A stretch of DNA of 64,000 nucleotides, from the NCBI GenBank assembly GCA_040382095.1, contig JBEIGB010000004.1:33707-97706 (forward strand). The letters run 5' to 3'. The notes under the pieces are model-generated. The model saw nothing but the letters and a program-made list of their open reading frames with translations. It was not told the DNA's origin and ran no database searches. Positions 7,204 to 15,001 of the stretch are shown piece by piece (position 1 is the first letter of the stretch; each line of letters opens with the position of its first letter). The DNA is from JADJPL01 sp040382095. Lineage in GTDB: Bacteria; Bacteroidota; Bacteroidia; Chitinophagales; Saprospiraceae. Both the position numbers and the translations under genes were made by a program.

Positions 7204-9522
7204 ATGAAACATTTTTTCCAGAAATACATCTTTTTTTGTGCTTTTTGTTTGCTCCCTGGTGTCCTGTGTGCACAGGCAGTGGTCTCTGGCCGTATAGTGC
7301 ATCAGGATGGCGGTGCTCCGATAGCGGGTGCACATGTATTCTTTCCAGGTATCGGGGGCGGTACTTTTTCTGATGAAGGGGGATTTTTCCATATTGCGGT
7401 GCGGGGTCCCCGGCTTCAGGTCAGTGCAGTGGGGTTTTCCGGGTTGACCTATTTGCTGCAGCCAAAGGAAAACTTCATTTTGCTGCAAATGGTACCCGAG
7501 GGGGTTGATCTGGAAGGTGTAGTCATAGAGGCCCCGGCCTTGCGTTTTCCTTTACACACCCCTGCTTCCGTACAAATGATCGGCCAGCGGGAGTTACTGA
7601 GCGACAGCGAGGTATCGCCTGCGCCCGCGCTCAACCGGGTACCGGGGGTTTATATGCAAAGCGGGACGCTTAGTACCAACCGCATCACCATCAGAGGGAT
7701 TGGCAACCGTTCCCTTTTCGGCACATCAAAAATCCGGGCTTTTCTGGGCGATATTCCATTGACCAATGGCGTTGGGGAGACCGCCCTGGAAGATTTCGAC
7801 CTCAGCATGTTGGAATCGGTAGAAGTATGGAAAGGCCCGAGTGCGAGTCATCTGGGTGCCGGCCTCGGCGGGGTAATCGTCCTTCAGCCGTTTGCAACAG
7901 GCCCGGTACGCGATGAGGCCCGGGCGGACGTTCAATCCCAGTGGGGCGCTTTTGGCCTCCGCCGCCAGGTTTTCAGGACATTTATCACAGAAAATGAAGG
8001 GCGTACCCGCTTACAGCTCAACTATAACCGTTTAAACGCAGACGGATACCGCGAAAATAATGTATCACGCAGGGGCAGCTTCAACGCTCTCGGCATGGTC
8101 TCTGGTGGCAGGCACGAGTTTACGTTACTGGCCGGCTATACCGATGCCCGTGCAGAAATACCCAGCTCGATCAACCAAAAGGATTTTGAGGAAAACCCCA
8201 GGCGGGCGGCTCCCAGTTGGGCAGCAGTTAAAGGTTTTGAAGACTATGACCGGCTGCATACCGCAATATCCCACCGAATGGCCCTTTGGAAGAACGCTGC
8301 CGGAAAATCCCTGTACAGTAAAATCACTGGATTCGCTGCTATCCGGAACAATTACGAATCCCGGCCATTTAACATCTTACGCGAAAACAGCCAGTCTATG
8401 GGGGTTCGTACGACACTCGAACTGCGGGCGGACACCTGGACCCCCGACCCTTCATTACTTCTGGGCGGCGAATTTTTTCAAGAGCGTTATGCCTGGGTGA
8501 CCAATGCAACCCGGCAAGGCACATTGGATACCCTTTTGAGCGATCAGGAGGAAGTGCGCCGCTATGGCAACCTGTTTGCAGAATACCGTGCCCGTTTTGG
8601 GGCACGCTGGAATTTTACCGCAGGTTTGAACCTCAACCTTACAGAATATCGGCTCAGCGATTTTTATCTGCGCGATGGGCGCGATAAAGGGGGGATACGT
8701 TATTTTCCAGCCATTTTTTCCCCTCGGCTGGCCCTGAGTTATCGCTTGCCCCCGCAGTCAGCGTTATATATTACGCTTGGGCATGGTTTCGCGGCCCCTA
8801 CCTTAGAAGAGACCCTTGCCCCTGCCGGTGATATCAACCCGGAAATCGTACCGGAAAAGGGCTGGAACCTGGAGATCGGCGCACGCGGCAACTACCTGCG
8901 CGGCAGGCTAAGTTATGAAATTGCAGTATATGCCCTGTGGGTGGACGATCTGCTGGTCTCCCGCCGTACCGACCTCGATGCATATATAGGTGTTAATGCC
9001 GGAAAAACGCTGCATCTGGGTGTCGAGCCTTCCTTTCGATATCAATTCCTGTCGCAAAACTGGCAGGGCACTCTGGGCCTGGGATATGCTTTTTCCAGGC
9101 ACCGCTTCCTGGATTTCACCGATAACGGGCGGGATTTCTCGGGTAATGCCCTGACAGGCAGCCCCCCTCATCTGTTTACAACACTGCTTGACCTCCGCGC
9201 CCCAGAGGGGATCTTTGGAATATTGAGCACCGAATTTGTTGATGCCTTCCCCATGCGCGACGACAACAGCGCATACTCCAGAGCATATTTTTTGGCAAAT
9301 ATTAAGCTGGGATACCAGTGTGGCCGGAAAAACCCGGGCATAGAACTGAGCACAGGGATACAAAATCTCACCAACGCCCGCTATGCCGGTATGATTCAGA
9401 TCAACGCAGCCGCATTTGGCAATCAGTTGCCCAGGTACTATTATCCGGGATTACCCAGGCATCTGTTTATCAGCCTGAGGGTACAGGTCAACAAGCCAGA
9501 AGTGCCCGCTAAAAGCAACTGA
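7204..9522 (+). CDS. TonB-dependent outer-membrane receptor
   Basis: Outer-membrane active transporter of 772 residues. Order of parts: signal peptide (about 1-23, ending VLCAQA), a carboxypeptidase-like regulatory domain (about 24-105, with VSGRIVHQDGG and FSDEGGFFHIAV), a plug domain (about 115-225, with NRVPGVYMQSG, TIRGIGNRS and VEVWKGPSASHLGAGLGGVI) and a 22-strand barrel to the end. A short periplasmic N-terminus and no SusD partner argue for a metal-chelate or cofactor substrate rather than glycans. The divergent HMA protein favours a metal, which is inference. The energy for transport would come from the TonB-ExbBD set at 57-59 kb. Confidence 0.9.
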   Translation: MKHFFQKYIFFCAFCLLPGVLCAQAVVSGRIVHQDGGAPIAGAHVFFPGIGGGTFSDEGGFFHIAVRGPRLQVSAVGFSGLTYLLQPKENFILLQMVPEGVDLEGVVIEAPALRFPLHTPASVQMIGQRELLSDSEVSPAPALNRVPGVYMQSGTLSTNRITIRGIGNRSLFGTSKIRAFLGDIPLTNGVGETALEDFDLSMLESVEVWKGPSASHLGAGLGGVIVLQPFATGPVRDEARADVQSQWGAFGLRRQVFRTFITENEGRTRLQLNYNRLNADGYRENNVSRRGSFNALGMVSGGRHEFTLLAGYTDARAEIPSSINQKDFEENPRRAAPSWAAVKGFEDYDRLHTAISHRMALWKNAAGKSLYSKITGFAAIRNNYESRPFNILRENSQSMGVRTTLELRADTWTPDPSLLLGGEFFQERYAWVTNATRQGTLDTLLSDQEEVRRYGNLFAEYRARFGARWNFTAGLNLNLTEYRLSDFYLRDGRDKGGIRYFPAIFSPRLALSYRLPPQSALYITLGHGFAAPTLEETLAPAGDINPEIVPEKGWNLEIGARGNYLRGRLSYEIAVYALWVDDLLVSRRTDLDAYIGVNAGKTLHLGVEPSFRYQFLSQNWQGTLGLGYAFSRHRFLDFTDNGRDFSGNALTGSPPHLFTTLLDLRAPEGIFGILSTEFVDAFPMRDDNSAYSRAYFLANIKLGYQCGRKNPGIELSTGIQNLTNARYAGMIQINAAAFGNQLPRYYYPGLPRHLFISLRVQVNKPEVPAKSN

Positions 9523-9619
9523 TGACATTTTTTCGCCGTAGCCGACCTACATAAATTTTCCCTGCCGTAAACAATAAAAAATATACCGCTGGCTATATTA
9601 AAGTTCACAAAGCTTTATT

Positions 9620-9627
9620 TACCTTTG
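9620..9627 (+). promoter_or_regulatory. Candidate -7 promoter element for small RNA
   Basis: TACCTTTG matches TAnnTTTG. The expected start of transcription is near 9634. TTA rather than TTG is present at the expected -33 position. Confidence 0.4.
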
Positions 9628-9633
9628 AACGGC

Positions 9634-9887
9634 CAACCCCTCACCTTGAATGCCCATCCCAAGAGACATATTCCGCCTTACACCCCTATTTGAGTAAGTA
9701 TGTACACAGGTGCCGTGCACGTGCCTGTCCCTTATATCGCTCTCGCCAACAACGAGAGATACCTGTCTGTTGTTAAACACCTTAAACCTTGTTTCGGATG
9801 CAGCAACAATGCATCCTTTCGCGTTGTATGTATTTGTACAAACGGCCCGGCGTCCTGGGGTTTCTCCAGGAGCGCCGGGCTTTTTTC
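9634..9887 (+). ncRNA. Candidate structured small RNA ending in an intrinsic terminator
   Basis: A predicted transcript of about 250 nt between a -7 element and a terminator. Hairpin 1 is CTCTCG (9740-9745) with CGAGAG (9753-9758), loop CCAACAA. Hairpin 2 is GGATGCA (9796-9802) with TGCATCC (9810-9816), loop GCAACAA. The loops are nearly identical, and AACAAC at hairpin 1 is complementary to GTTGTT at about 9769-9774, so a pseudoknot is possible. Another inverted segment spans about 9707-9728. It could be 6S RNA, another housekeeping RNA or a terminated leader of truA; I do not recognise it as any known family. The terminator is the strongest evidence, the 5' end the weakest. Confidence 0.45.
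9845..9886 (+). terminator. Rho-independent terminator before truA
   Basis: GCCCGGCG (9845-9852) pairs with CGCCGGGC (9873-9880), and an inner CCTGG (9854-9858) pairs with CCAGG (9866-9870). Six T residues follow at 9881-9886. It faces the + strand and ends 46 bp before truA, so whatever is transcribed upstream is separated from truA. Confidence 0.85.
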
Positions 9888-9931
9888 AACAGTGGCTGAG
9901 CAGTAAATTCTTATAAACGACCGAAGCCTTT

Positions 9932-10690
9932 ATGCAGCGATACTTCATAGCACTTGCCTATAATGGTACGCGGTATTGTGGCTGGCAAAAACAGCCAGGG
10001 CAGACGACCGTACAAGAAAGCCTGGAATCCGCGTTCTCTATGATCCTGGGGGAAGATATCGAGCTTACTGGCTGCGGCCGCACTGACACAGGCGTCCATG
10101 CACTCAAGTACTATGCCCATTTCAATATTGCCAGAAGCCTTCCCGAAGGCTTTCTTCACCGCATCAACCGCGTACTCGACAGCGACATCGCGGTATATCA
10201 GCTGTTTCCGGTACATTGGGATGCGCATGCCCGTTTTGACGCCTGCTACCGAAGTTATGCGTACCACCTGACTTTCCGCAAAGATCCGTTTGCCTGCGAG
10301 ACTGCTTATTTTTTCCCGTTTCGGGATCGGCCCTCGCCCGGGCTTATGCAGGCAGCCGCGCAAACATTACTTTCATTCGAGGATTTTTTTCCCTTTTGCA
10401 AAACGGGACATGATGCGAAGACGACCCTTTGCACAATATTCAGGAGCGAGTGGGAAGTGGATCCTGGAGGGGAAGGCATGGTGTACCACATTGCCGCGAA
10501 CCGTTTCTTGCGCGGCATGGTACGGCTTATCGTAGGGATGTGCATAGAAGTTGGCCTCGGCAGGCTGAGCCTGGGGGAAGTCGAGCAGGCAATGCTACGG
10601 CACGAGCGCATACGGAGGAACGTCAGTGTACCTCCGGGCGGGCTATTCCTCACGGACGTCAGATACCCTTATACCCTTACGCCGCTTTGA
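9932..10690 (+). CDS. truA: tRNA pseudouridine synthase A
   Basis: Converts U38-U40 of tRNA anticodon stem-loops to pseudouridine. The catalytic aspartate is Asp52 in CGRTDTGVHA. The family motifs YNGTRYCGWQKQPG near the N-terminus and the C-terminal FLRGMVRLIVG are present. Its 252-residue length is typical. The last 14 bp overlap the 3' end of clpX on the opposite strand, so the two transcripts must overlap. Confidence 0.95.
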   Translation: MQRYFIALAYNGTRYCGWQKQPGQTTVQESLESAFSMILGEDIELTGCGRTDTGVHALKYYAHFNIARSLPEGFLHRINRVLDSDIAVYQLFPVHWDAHARFDACYRSYAYHLTFRKDPFACETAYFFPFRDRPSPGLMQAAAQTLLSFEDFFPFCKTGHDAKTTLCTIFRSEWEVDPGGEGMVYHIAANRFLRGMVRLIVGMCIEVGLGRLSLGEVEQAMLRHERIRRNVSVPPGGLFLTDVRYPYTLTPL

Positions 10691-11945
10691 GGCGGTTGAT
10701 TTTCGCACGGCCTAATTTTTCTGCCGCGTAGGCCGCATCAACCACCAGAGTTTTATTCAGGTCTTTTTGGGAGGGCAGATCGAACATTGCATCGGTCATA
10801 ATCGCCTCGCAGATTGAGCGTAGCCCCCTTGCCCCAAGGTTGAAATCCATTGCTTTTTGGGCGATCCATTCAATGGCATCGTTGGTGAAAGTCAATTGGA
10901 TCCCTTCCATTTCCATAAGTTTTTGGTATTGTTTGAGAAGGGAGTTGCGTGGTTCCGTGAGAATACGCATGAGGGCATCGAGATCCAGAGGTTCGAGGTA
11001 GGTGAGGACGGGGAGACGGCCGATCAATTCGGGGATCAGTCCATAGCTCCGCATGTCCAGTTGGGAGATATACTGCAGGAGATTGTCTTTATCAGCAATG
11101 AACGTTTCGTCGTTTTTGAAGCCGATTACCTGGGTATTCACCCGCCTGGCGATGATTTTTTCGATGCCATCGAACGCGCCGCCACAGATGAAGAGGATGT
11201 TCTCGGTATTGACCTTGACCATTTTCTGTTCAGGGTGCTTGCGCCCGCCTTGCGGGGGCACGTTGACATCTGTGCCCTCGAGCATTTTCAGGAGTGCCTG
11301 CTGGACTCCCTCCCCGGAAACATCCCGGGTGATGGAAGGGTTATCGCTTTTTCTGGCGATTTTATCAATTTCATCAATATATACGATACCGCGTTCTGCT
11401 GCCGCCACGTCATAGTCACATACCTGAAGGAGGCGGCTCAGGATACTTTCCACATCCTCCCCAACATATCCTGCTTCTGTAAATACAGTAGCGTCAACGA
11501 TAGCGAAGGGGACATTGAGGTATCTGGCGATTGTTTTGGCCAGGAGCGTCTTACCTGTACCGGTTCGTCCCACCAATAAAATATTGGATTTTTCGATTTC
11601 AACCTCATCCCCTTTCTGCGAAAGGATACGTTTGTAATGGTTATAAACGGCCACCGAGAGGAATTTTTTTGCCTCATCCTGACCGATCACATATTGATCC
11701 AGGTGGGTTTTGATATCCCTGGGCGTGAAGTTGATACTGGTGGCCTGTTTCCCTTTTCCTTTAGGCCTTGCATGTCCGGCGTCCTTATTTTTTGGCTGGC
11801 CAAATAGTTCTTCCTGAATAATATCGTGTGCCTGTTCAATACAGGCATCACAGATATGCGCATTGACACCTGCGATGAGCATCATGGCTTCAGATTTGTC
11901 CCGGCCACAAAAAGAGCATTGGTAACTGACTTTATCTTTTCGCAT
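10677..11945 (-). CDS. clpX: ATP-dependent Clp protease ATP-binding subunit ClpX
   Basis: AAA+ unfoldase that feeds substrates to ClpP. Seen in order: the Cys4 zinc-binding domain (CSFCGRDK...CDACIEQ, about residues 10-40), Walker A VGRTGTGKT, the pore loop GYVGED, Walker B IVYIDEID, the RKH pore loop in QGGRKHPEQ, and the ClpP-docking IGF loop in VIGFKND. Length (422 residues) is standard. It follows clpP on the same strand after 71 bp. Its 3' end overlaps truA. Confidence 0.97.
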   Translation of the reverse strand: MRKDKVSYQCSFCGRDKSEAMMLIAGVNAHICDACIEQAHDIIQEELFGQPKNKDAGHARPKGKGKQATSINFTPRDIKTHLDQYVIGQDEAKKFLSVAVYNHYKRILSQKGDEVEIEKSNILLVGRTGTGKTLLAKTIARYLNVPFAIVDATVFTEAGYVGEDVESILSRLLQVCDYDVAAAERGIVYIDEIDKIARKSDNPSITRDVSGEGVQQALLKMLEGTDVNVPPQGGRKHPEQKMVKVNTENILFICGGAFDGIEKIIARRVNTQVIGFKNDETFIADKDNLLQYISQLDMRSYGLIPELIGRLPVLTYLEPLDLDALMRILTEPRNSLLKQYQKLMEMEGIQLTFTNDAIEWIAQKAMDFNLGARGLRSICEAIMTDAMFDLPSQKDLNKTLVVDAAYAAEKLGRAKINRLKAA

Positions 11946-12016
11946 AGCTCAAAAGGATTTTGATGTTGCCCGAAGGCCCCTGGCGCTGCAAGTTATTAAG
12001 GGACGGCCCTCTTAGA

Positions 12017-12730
12017 TTATTTCAATTGTTTTTTAGGGTTGTTGCGTTCGAGGACTTCGTCAATGAGGCCATATTCCATCGCATCTTTTGCCGTCATCCA
12101 ATTATCGCGGTCGCAGTCTTTTTCGATTGTCTCGTAAGGTTTACCCGTATGGTAGCTTAAGATATCGTAGAGGGCCTTTTGTTGTTCTTTGATCAGGTTG
12201 TAATAGATTTCCATATCAGAGACCTGCCCCTGCATGCCACCGAGCGGCTGATGGATCATTACCCTGCTGTGGAACAAGCCGGTACGTTTGCCCTTAGTGC
12301 CGGCTGCGAGCAGGACGGCCCCCATTGAGGCGGCCATACCGGTACAGATCGTACCGATATCGGGTGTGACGTACTGCATAGTATCGTAGATGCCAAGACC
12401 GGAAATGACGGAACCACCGGGACTGTTGATGAATATCTGGATATCGCGCTTAGGATCGGTAGATTCGAGGAACAGCAGTTGGGCCTGGACGATATTGGCC
12501 ACCTCGTCATAAATCGGGACACCGAGAAAGATGATCCGGTCCATCATGAGGCGGGAGAAAACATCCATGCTGATAATATTCATGGTGCGTTCCTCAATGA
12601 CAGCCGGGGTGAAAGCACGTATATTCGGAATGGCTACCTGCATAGTAGCATCTGCATACTTTTCGATATGCATACCGCTCATGCCGAGATGCCTGGTAGC
12701 GTATTTCATGAATTCATCCTTGTGAAACAT
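12017..12730 (-). CDS. clpP: ATP-dependent Clp protease proteolytic subunit
   Basis: Serine protease forming the ClpP double heptamer. With the chosen ATG at 12730 (MFHKDEFMKY) the protein has 237 residues. The catalytic triad is Ser135 (GMAASMG), His160 (MIHQPLGG) and Asp205 (EKDCDRD). The open frame extends 15 codons further to 12775, but those residues do not fit the family; an ATG at 12709 is another alternative. It lies between tig and clpX in the conserved tig-clpP-clpX order, consistent with shared quality control of nascent and damaged proteins. Confidence 0.95.
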   Translation of the reverse strand: MFHKDEFMKYATRHLGMSGMHIEKYADATMQVAIPNIRAFTPAVIEERTMNIISMDVFSRLMMDRIIFLGVPIYDEVANIVQAQLLFLESTDPKRDIQIFINSPGGSVISGLGIYDTMQYVTPDIGTICTGMAASMGAVLLAAGTKGKRTGLFHSRVMIHQPLGGMQGQVSDMEIYYNLIKEQQKALYDILSYHTGKPYETIEKDCDRDNWMTAKDAMEYGLIDEVLERNNPKKQLK

Positions 12731-12847
12731 ATTGCGTATAGTTTTTGTAAAAAAATGAGGTAGTGCGCGTGGCATCCACCGGCCTGACCGGGCAGCGTAC
12801 CTTGGCGAACGACTTTCAATGTAACAATTTATCGCAGCACAGGTTGA

Positions 12848-12865
12848 GGCCTGTCGGGAAAAGTC
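12848..12865 (-). repeat. Copy of dispersed 20-bp intergenic motif
   Basis: On the minus strand it matches GACTTGTTGCGACAGGCC at 15 of 18 positions. It overlaps the first base of the tig stop codon and lies between tig and clpP. Confidence 0.5.
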
Positions 12866-14286
12866 TATTCTTCTTCTTCTTTAGCGATAGAAAGGCGTTG
12901 TTTTCCTTCCTCCAGCGATTTTTCGGTTGCTTCCACCAACGAGAGGAAGGCATTGAGTTCCATGGGGTTTTCGATTACGGTGACTTTACTTTTAACCGCC
13001 TGGAATACCTTATTGTTAAAGATTGCTTCTACGGCCTTATCCACCTGCTCTTCATTCTGCATCATCCGCTTGATCATATTGTGGTAGAAGTCCATTGAAA
13101 TGCCCTGAAGTTGCCCAAAATAGCTGGAAATTTGCCCATAGAAATAGTTTTGGATTTCCTGTTCGCTGACCCCAAGTTTAAAATTGTTTATAATTTTATT
13201 TCTGATCAGGGTCCAGCGGAAATTTTTTATGATTTCGGGATAAGCGTCATCGAGTTTACGCGGGTCGGAATTTTTGTTGGAAGAGCGGATCCAACGGCGC
13301 AGGTAATCATCGGGTAGCGGCAGCGGGTTGCAATCCATGAGGAATTTTTTGAGGTCCTGGGCCAGCACAAAATCGGCGGGTTGCTGGTAGGAATTTTTGA
13401 GCTGTCCCGTGATAATATCCCGGAAAGCCGCTTCATCCTGAACCTCATCGGATTCGAAAAGTTCTGCTAAGAACTCCGCATCAATCTGCCTGGGTGACCT
13501 ACGCGTGGCGCCTTCCAGTTCGAGCTGGAAAAGATGCCCCGTTTCGGTTGGATCATCCGGATCTATTTGGAGCAAATACCGGCGGACGAATTGCTCGTCC
13601 CGGTCATTTTCCAGGGAGAAGATGTCCAGTTCCACCGAGTTACCGGGTTCGAGGTGGCCAATCGCTTCCCTGGTGGCGTCCGTGGCATCCGCGAACAGGA
13701 TCGAAAATTTTGAGGAATGCCCTTCGGGCTTCAGTATCCCCGGGGCTTCCAGTTCGCGTGCGATAAAGGTAAGGAAATCTTTATCCTCATACGGTGGAGG
13801 TGTTTGGCTGGTGATTGCGTACTGTTCCTGAATTTTTTTAATTTCTGCCTCGACCATTTCCGGGGTGATTTCCGGCACGACCATGTGAAAGACGGAGGAT
13901 TTATCCATGCCTTCGATCTCGAATTCAGGTGCAAAGCCGATTTCGAATAAGAAAGTATAGTCCTCTTTACTATTAGGATTGAAAGCGTATTGAGTCTGGT
14001 TATCGAGGGACATCGGCTGTCCGACAAGGACGATATTTTCTTTTTGAATATAATCGTCAAGTGTCTCATTGACCATTTTGTCGAGAATCTCTATGAGCAT
14101 TCCGGTACCGTACATTTTAGTGACGAGGCTTACGGGGACTTTGCCTTTCCGGAAGCCTTTGATTTGTGCTTCCTGCTGTAATTTTTGTATATCCTTACTT
14201 AGTGCCTTCTGATAATCGGCATAATGGATGTGTATAGTTAGCTTAGCTTCGAGATTCCCCGAGTCTTCCCTTACAACTGTTGGCAT
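12865..14286 (-). CDS. tig: Trigger factor
   Basis: Ribosome-associated chaperone that meets nascent chains at the exit tunnel. The ribosome-docking signature appears as KGFRKGKVPVSL at about residues 43-54. The middle PPIase-like region is poorly conserved, as in many Bacteroidota, and a helical C-terminal substrate-binding domain fills the rest. Its 473 residues are slightly above the usual 430-450. The tail is acidic (AKEEEE). First gene of the tig-clpP-clpX block, with about 130 bp to clpP. Confidence 0.93.
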   Translation of the reverse strand: MPTVVREDSGNLEAKLTIHIHYADYQKALSKDIQKLQQEAQIKGFRKGKVPVSLVTKMYGTGMLIEILDKMVNETLDDYIQKENIVLVGQPMSLDNQTQYAFNPNSKEDYTFLFEIGFAPEFEIEGMDKSSVFHMVVPEITPEMVEAEIKKIQEQYAITSQTPPPYEDKDFLTFIARELEAPGILKPEGHSSKFSILFADATDATREAIGHLEPGNSVELDIFSLENDRDEQFVRRYLLQIDPDDPTETGHLFQLELEGATRRSPRQIDAEFLAELFESDEVQDEAAFRDIITGQLKNSYQQPADFVLAQDLKKFLMDCNPLPLPDDYLRRWIRSSNKNSDPRKLDDAYPEIIKNFRWTLIRNKIINNFKLGVSEQEIQNYFYGQISSYFGQLQGISMDFYHNMIKRMMQNEEQVDKAVEAIFNNKVFQAVKSKVTVIENPMELNAFLSLVEATEKSLEEGKQRLSIAKEEEE

Positions 14287-14547
14287 ATTGACCTGGAAAT
14301 TAAATATTAGGTGAACAAAGTTTTGATACTTGAGCTAAGGGCAACCACGTTTTCGCTGCACATCGCCTATGCCCGGTTTAATAAAACACATTCAGCGATA
14401 CGCCAGCGCGGTGGGAAAATGTATTATTTTTTCTCACACGAAGGATTTTTGAGGAAACATACCCCGGCAACGCGACCGGGGCAAGGCACAGTATAGCTGA
14501 AGCACACTATTTTAACCTACTATGATCCCATCGCAACAAGTCTGGTG
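14287..14547. other. Spacer between tig and tRNA-Leu
   Basis: This 261-bp spacer has no gene. A CCCCGG (14462-14467) / CCGGGG (14476-14481) hairpin lies about 65 nt downstream of the tRNA on the minus strand, without a clear T tract. The 3' part (14525-14542) is a copy of the dispersed 20-bp motif. Confidence 0.4.
14525..14542 (-). repeat. Copy of dispersed 20-bp intergenic motif
   Basis: The minus strand reads GACTTGTTGCGA exactly and then diverges. It sits 6 bp from the 3' end of the tRNA-Leu gene. With flanking sequence it also resembles the copy at 21687. Confidence 0.55.
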
Positions 14548-14629
14548 TGCGGGTAGAGGGACTCGAACCCCCACGCCTTGCGGCACCAGATCCTAAGTCT
14601 GGCACGTCTACCAATTTCGCCATACCCGC
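14548..14629 (-). tRNA. tRNA-Leu, anticodon UAG
   Basis: The minus strand folds as a class II tRNA: acceptor arms GCGGGTA and TACCCGC, D-loop with AAATTGGTAGAC, anticodon stem CCAGA/TCTGG around the loop CTTAGGA, a variable arm (TGCCGCAAGGCGT) and a T-loop GTTCGAGTCC. The anticodon TAG is at 14593-14595, reading CUN leucine codons. The 3' CCA is not encoded directly after the discriminator base. Confidence 0.95.
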
Positions 14630-15001
14630 ATGGCATACATTCAGGCCGTTTTCAGAAAACCCTTTTCAGGAACTTTTTGTTACGCCTGAAAGGTTTTTTA
14701 CATGAAAAACAGGTGCTTTTTTTAAAAGCGAACGCAAATTTAACCCTTTTTTTCTAAAACAGCGATTTACGCTCTAAAATATGTAATTTCAGGCCGGTAC
14801 ATCCGGCTCGTCATGAAGGAACGTTTTTTGCGTTGCCCATGTTCATTGGCTTTTACAGCAGGCTTGCCGCAACAGTCCGGCATGAAGAGTAACCGGCCTT
14901 CCGCTATCGGGAAAACCAGGAAAAATACCCGGCCTTTTCCGCATACAGGCGGCATTGTGCAGGGCTCAGGCGTTTATTAAAGAAAGGAAAGGATACATAC
15001 T
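14630..15001. other. Divergent spacer between tRNA-Leu and relA/spoT
   Basis: This 372-bp spacer has no credible gene. It contains a TAAATTTG -7 element on the minus strand (14735-14742) that could serve the tRNA, a + strand terminator-like hairpin (14661-14699) and a weaker copy of the dispersed motif (14861-14878, one gap). Confidence 0.4.
14661..14699 (+). terminator. Terminator-like hairpin upstream of tRNA-Leu
   Basis: CCTTTTCAGG (14661-14670) pairs with CCTGAAAGG (14685-14693) with one bulge, and a run of six T follows. It faces the + strand, where no gene lies immediately upstream. It may end an antisense transcript or be a leader structure of the tRNA precursor. Confidence 0.45.

Larger units (their letters stand above)
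9523..9931. other. Intergenic region with a candidate small RNA upstream of truA
   Basis: This 409-bp gap lies between the TonB receptor and truA. It holds a -7 element, two stable hairpins and a strong intrinsic terminator (each listed separately), a layout expected of an independent RNA gene. Open frames here have no protein-like features. Confidence 0.5.

Noticed and set aside
9700..9916. Two 68-codon frames before truA
   Set aside because: They run through the terminator stem and the two hairpins and resemble no protein; the RNA explanation fits better.
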